This document shows positions 5,810 to 7,319 of a stretch of DNA of 7,319 nt, in pieces (within the stretch, counting starts at the first letter, position 1; each line of letters starts with the position of its first letter). The notes beneath the pieces are model-generated. The model saw only the letters and a list, made by a program, of their open reading frames with translations. It did not search any database and was not told the DNA's origin. The position numbers and the translations under genes were made by a program. This stretch comes from Bauldia sp. (lineage in GTDB: Bacteria; Pseudomonadota; Alphaproteobacteria; Rhizobiales; Kaistiaceae), in assembly GCA_020442095.1 (NCBI GenBank), contig JAGRKY010000607.1, positions 1-7,319 of the forward strand, read 5' to 3'.

Positions 5810-6254
5810 AGAGCAGGCCTTTGACGACCGTGCTCGCCTTGCCGAAATCCATCCGGCCCTGATACTTCGACTTCAGCTCCTGCATGCAGCGGCCGATATC
5901 GCGCAGCCCGTGCGCGTTGGTCTCCTTGACCAGTTGGGCGCATGCCGTGCGGACCTGCTCGTCGCTGAGCTGGTCGGGCAGGAACTTCTTGATGATCGCG
6001 ATTTCCTCGCGCTCCTGCTCGGCGAGGTCGAGGCGGTTGCCCTCCTCGTAGGTCTTCGCCGATTCGAGCCGCTGGCGAATCATCTTCGCCAGGATCTCGA
6101 GGATGCCCTCGTCGCTGACCGGGTCCTTGCCGGCCGCGCGGGCTGCGATATCGCGGTCCAAAATTGCCGCATTTATCAGGCGTAGTGTCGAAATCGTCCT
6201 CTTGTTCTTGTCGAGGGTCGCCTGTTTAAGAGCCGCATTGATCCGCTCACGCAT
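5805..6254 (-). CDS. yqeY: GatB/YqeY domain-containing protein
   Basis: This 149-residue cytoplasmic protein consists only of the YqeY domain, related to the C-terminal tRNA-binding tail of GatB, the amidotransferase subunit that makes Gln-tRNA and Asn-tRNA. Typical features are the helical start (M-R-E-R-I-N-A-A-L-K-Q-A, T-L-R-L-I-N-A-A-I), the central helix M-I-R-Q-R-L-E-S-A-K-x-Y-E-E-x-N-R-x-D-L-A-E-Q-E (58-81), I-I-K-K-F-L-P-x-Q-L (87-96) and the final G-R-x-M (121-124) ... K-x-K-Y-x-G-R-M-D-F-G-K-A (128-140). The frame is open for 19 more codons upstream, but the ATG at 6254 is chosen because AGGAGG sits six bases before it and family members start at this point. The exact role of the stand-alone domain is not settled; a tRNA-related function is inferred. 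It is divergent from carA, a pairing I recall from other Hyphomicrobiales. Confidence 0.93.
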   Translation of the reverse strand: MRERINAALKQATLDKNKRTISTLRLINAAILDRDIAARAAGKDPVSDEGILEILAKMIRQRLESAKTYEEGNRLDLAEQEREEIAIIKKFLPDQLSDEQVRTACAQLVKETNAHGLRDIGRCMQELKSKYQGRMDFGKASTVVKGLLS

Positions 6255-6339
6255 TCCGAGCCTCCTGAGGACGCGACGCGCGAGGATAACCCCGCGCTGC
6301 GTCGCACGCAACTTTTCGCAATTCTGTAACTGCCTGATT

Positions 6340-6370
6340 CAACTGGACTTTATTTTTGGGTCCACAGTTG
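6340..6370. promoter_or_regulatory. Imperfect dyad overlapping the putative carA -35, possible operator
   Basis: CAACTGGAC (6340-6348) and GTCCACAGTTG (6360-6370) are inverted copies, nine pairs with a two-base bulge, around an eleven-base T-rich centre (TTTATTTTTGG). The right arm ends in the TTG of the candidate -35. A repressor or activator site for carA or yqeY is possible. No T-run follows the stem, so it is not a terminator. Confidence 0.35.
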
Positions 6371-6396
6371 ACGCGATGATGCGGCTAACCTAACTT
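6368..6396 (+). promoter_or_regulatory. Candidate carA promoter
   Basis: TTGACG (6368-6373) is a five-of-six match to the -35 consensus and equals the -35 often seen in Alphaproteobacteria. The -10 is unclear: TAACTT at 6391-6396 has the standard 17-base spacing but matches poorly, while GCTAACCT at 6384-6391 resembles the alphaproteobacterial GCTA-type -10 with a shorter gap. Transcription would begin near 6400, just before the leader hairpin. Confidence 0.35.
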
Positions 6397-6418
6397 CGCC
6401 GCGCGCTCCAGCGCACCC

Positions 6419-6439
6419 GCGCCGGTTGCTCACCGGCGC
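6419..6439 (+). other. Leader hairpin before carA
   Basis: GCGCCGGT-TGCTC-ACCGGCGC forms a perfect eight-pair GC-rich stem with a five-base loop. It ends 33 bases before the preferred carA ATG and only six bases before the alternative ATG at 6446, which argues against the earlier start. No U-tract follows, so simple attenuation is not supported. It may shape translation or mRNA stability. Confidence 0.45.
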
Positions 6440-6472
6440 AGTCATATGGTCCCTCTGATCGCGGAAATCAAG

Positions 6473-7319
6473 ATGGTCGATTCCGGCTGGAATGAGCCAC
6501 GCCCGACTGCCTTGCTCGTGCTGGCCGACGGCACGGCGATCGAAGCCCATGGAATCGGTGCCGAGGGCGAGGCGACCGGCGAGGTCTGCTTCAACACGGC
6601 GATGACCGGCTACCAGGAGATCCTCACCGATCCGTCCTATGCCGGGCAGATCATCACCTTCACCTTCCCCCATATCGGCAATGTCGGCGTCAACGACGAG
6701 GATATCGAGACGGTCAACATGGCGGCCGCCTCCGGCGTCCGCGGCTGCGTCCTCAAGACCGACATCACCGATCCCTCGAACTACCGGGCGACGCGCAATC
6801 TCGACCAGTGGCTGAAGGCACGCGGAATCATCGGCATCGCCGGCGTCGACACCCGCGCGCTGACCACGCTGATCCGCACCAAGGGCGCGGCGGACGCGAT
6901 CATCGTTCATGATCGCGGCGGCGACTTCGACCTGGCCCGCCTCAAGGCCGAGGCGCGCGGCTGGCCGGGCCTCGTCGGCATGGACCTCGCGAAGGAGGTC
7001 ACCACCGCCCAGACCTATAGCTGGGACGAGACCTCCTGGCAGTGGGACAAGGGCTACGGGCGGCTCGAATCACCGCGCCATCATGTCGTCGCCGTCGACT
7101 ACGGCATCAAGCGCAACATCCTCCGGCTGCTCGCCGACCACGGCTGCCGGGTCACCGTCCTGCCGGCGACCGCGACCGGCGACGAGATCCTTGCCCACAA
7201 GCCGGACGGCGTCTTTCTGTCGAACGGCCCGGGCGATCCCGCCGCCACCGGCGAATATGCGGTGCCGGCGATTCGCCAGGTCATCGACTCCGGGACGCCG
7301 ACCTTCGGCATCTGCCTCG
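6473..7319 (+). CDS. carA: Carbamoyl-phosphate synthase small (glutaminase) subunit, 3' partial
   Basis: The first 282 codons of CarA are present; the window ends before the stop. CarA hydrolyses glutamine and channels ammonia to CarB for carbamoyl phosphate, used for pyrimidines and arginine. The N-terminal CPSase small-chain domain is clear (A-L-L-V-L-A-D-G-T at 13-21; [17 protein letters not shown] at 40-56; F-P-H-I-G-N-V-G at 65-72; G-V-D-T-R-A-L-T at 124-131). The class-I glutamine amidotransferase domain begins near residue 205 ([14 protein letters not shown]) and shows L-S-N-G-P-G-D-P (249-256). The last residues, F-G-I-C-L, hold the expected catalytic Cys281; the His and Glu of the triad lie beyond the edge. 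Two in-frame ATGs exist. The one used has GGAA six bases upstream and fits family length, while 6446 follows a hairpin and lacks a Shine-Dalgarno. Confidence 0.96.
   Translation, partial: MVDSGWNEPRPTALLVLADGTAIEAHGIGAEGEATGEVCFNTAMTGYQEILTDPSYAGQIITFTFPHIGNVGVNDEDIETVNMAAASGVRGCVLKTDITDPSNYRATRNLDQWLKARGIIGIAGVDTRALTTLIRTKGAADAIIVHDRGGDFDLARLKAEARGWPGLVGMDLAKEVTTAQTYSWDETSWQWDKGYGRLESPRHHVVAVDYGIKRNILRLLADHGCRVTVLPATATGDEILAHKPDGVFLSNGPGDPAATGEYAVPAIRQVIDSGTPTFGICL

Larger units (their letters stand above)
6255..6472. promoter_or_regulatory. Divergent yqeY-carA intergenic region
   Basis: This 218-base gap holds the yqeY and carA promoters and the carA leader. It contains the strong yqeY ribosome-binding site (AGGAGG, minus strand, about 6261-6266), a dyad at 6340-6370, a candidate carA promoter at 6368-6396 and a GC-rich hairpin at 6419-6439. 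The stretch 6255-6311 is open on the minus strand as an upstream extension of yqeY, but is judged non-coding. No tRNA or other RNA gene is visible. Confidence 0.5.

Noticed and set aside
6255..6311. Nineteen-codon N-terminal extension of yqeY
   Set aside because: The ATG at 6254 has AGGAGG at ideal spacing and matches the usual family start; the extension is Arg-rich with no comparable signal.
6446..6472. Earlier in-frame ATG for carA
   Set aside because: It has no Shine-Dalgarno, follows a strong hairpin by six bases, and would add nine residues not expected for the family. It is kept only as an alternative.
6350..6910. 186-codon minus-strand frame opposite the start of carA
   Set aside because: It is antisense to clearly conserved CarA sequence and has no family features.

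Overview
The window is GC-rich (roughly two-thirds G+C in genes) and its proteins look alphaproteobacterial, most likely Hyphomicrobiales (Rhizobiales) or a close relative. This rests on the CarA and YqeY sequences and their divergent pairing, the exopolysaccharide-type sugar transferase and short Wza-like lipoprotein, and CtrA-like TTAACCAT / TTAA motifs upstream of genes. The species cannot be named from sequence alone.

Layout. The left part (1-4343) is a surface-polysaccharide locus. It holds the C-terminal end of a family-4-type glycosyltransferase (+), a 507-residue protein with a C-terminal five-bladed beta-propeller resembling the N-terminal domain of glucosamine inositolphosphorylceramide transferase (GINT1) (-), a membrane polyprenyl-phosphate glycosyl-1-phosphate transferase that would start the repeat unit on undecaprenyl phosphate (+), and a short Wza/ExoF-type outer-membrane export lipoprotein (-). 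The right part is metabolic. It holds an NADH/FAD ferredoxin-reductase-type flavoprotein with a TTG start (+), a GatB/YqeY-domain protein (-), and the first 282 codons of carA, the glutaminase subunit of carbamoyl-phosphate synthetase (+), cut by the window end at its catalytic cysteine.

Working together. The sugar transferase, glycosyltransferase and export lipoprotein fit a Wzx/Wzy-type exopolysaccharide pathway (priming, chain building, export). The propeller protein is the least understood member and may act in glycan transfer or modification. Flippase, polymerase and co-polymerase/kinase are not in the window. No functional link from the flavoprotein, yqeY or carA to the polysaccharide genes is visible.

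All seven genes alternate strictly in strand (+ - + - + - +), so none shares an operon inside the window. Divergent gaps at 1952-2227, 4344-4544 and 6255-6472 carry all the promoters and contain several dyads and repeats. Convergent gaps at 323-427, 3695-3782 and 5781-5804 are short; the first two contain stem-loops and the third a small tandem repeat. No RNA gene, mobile element, CRISPR array or phage gene was found.
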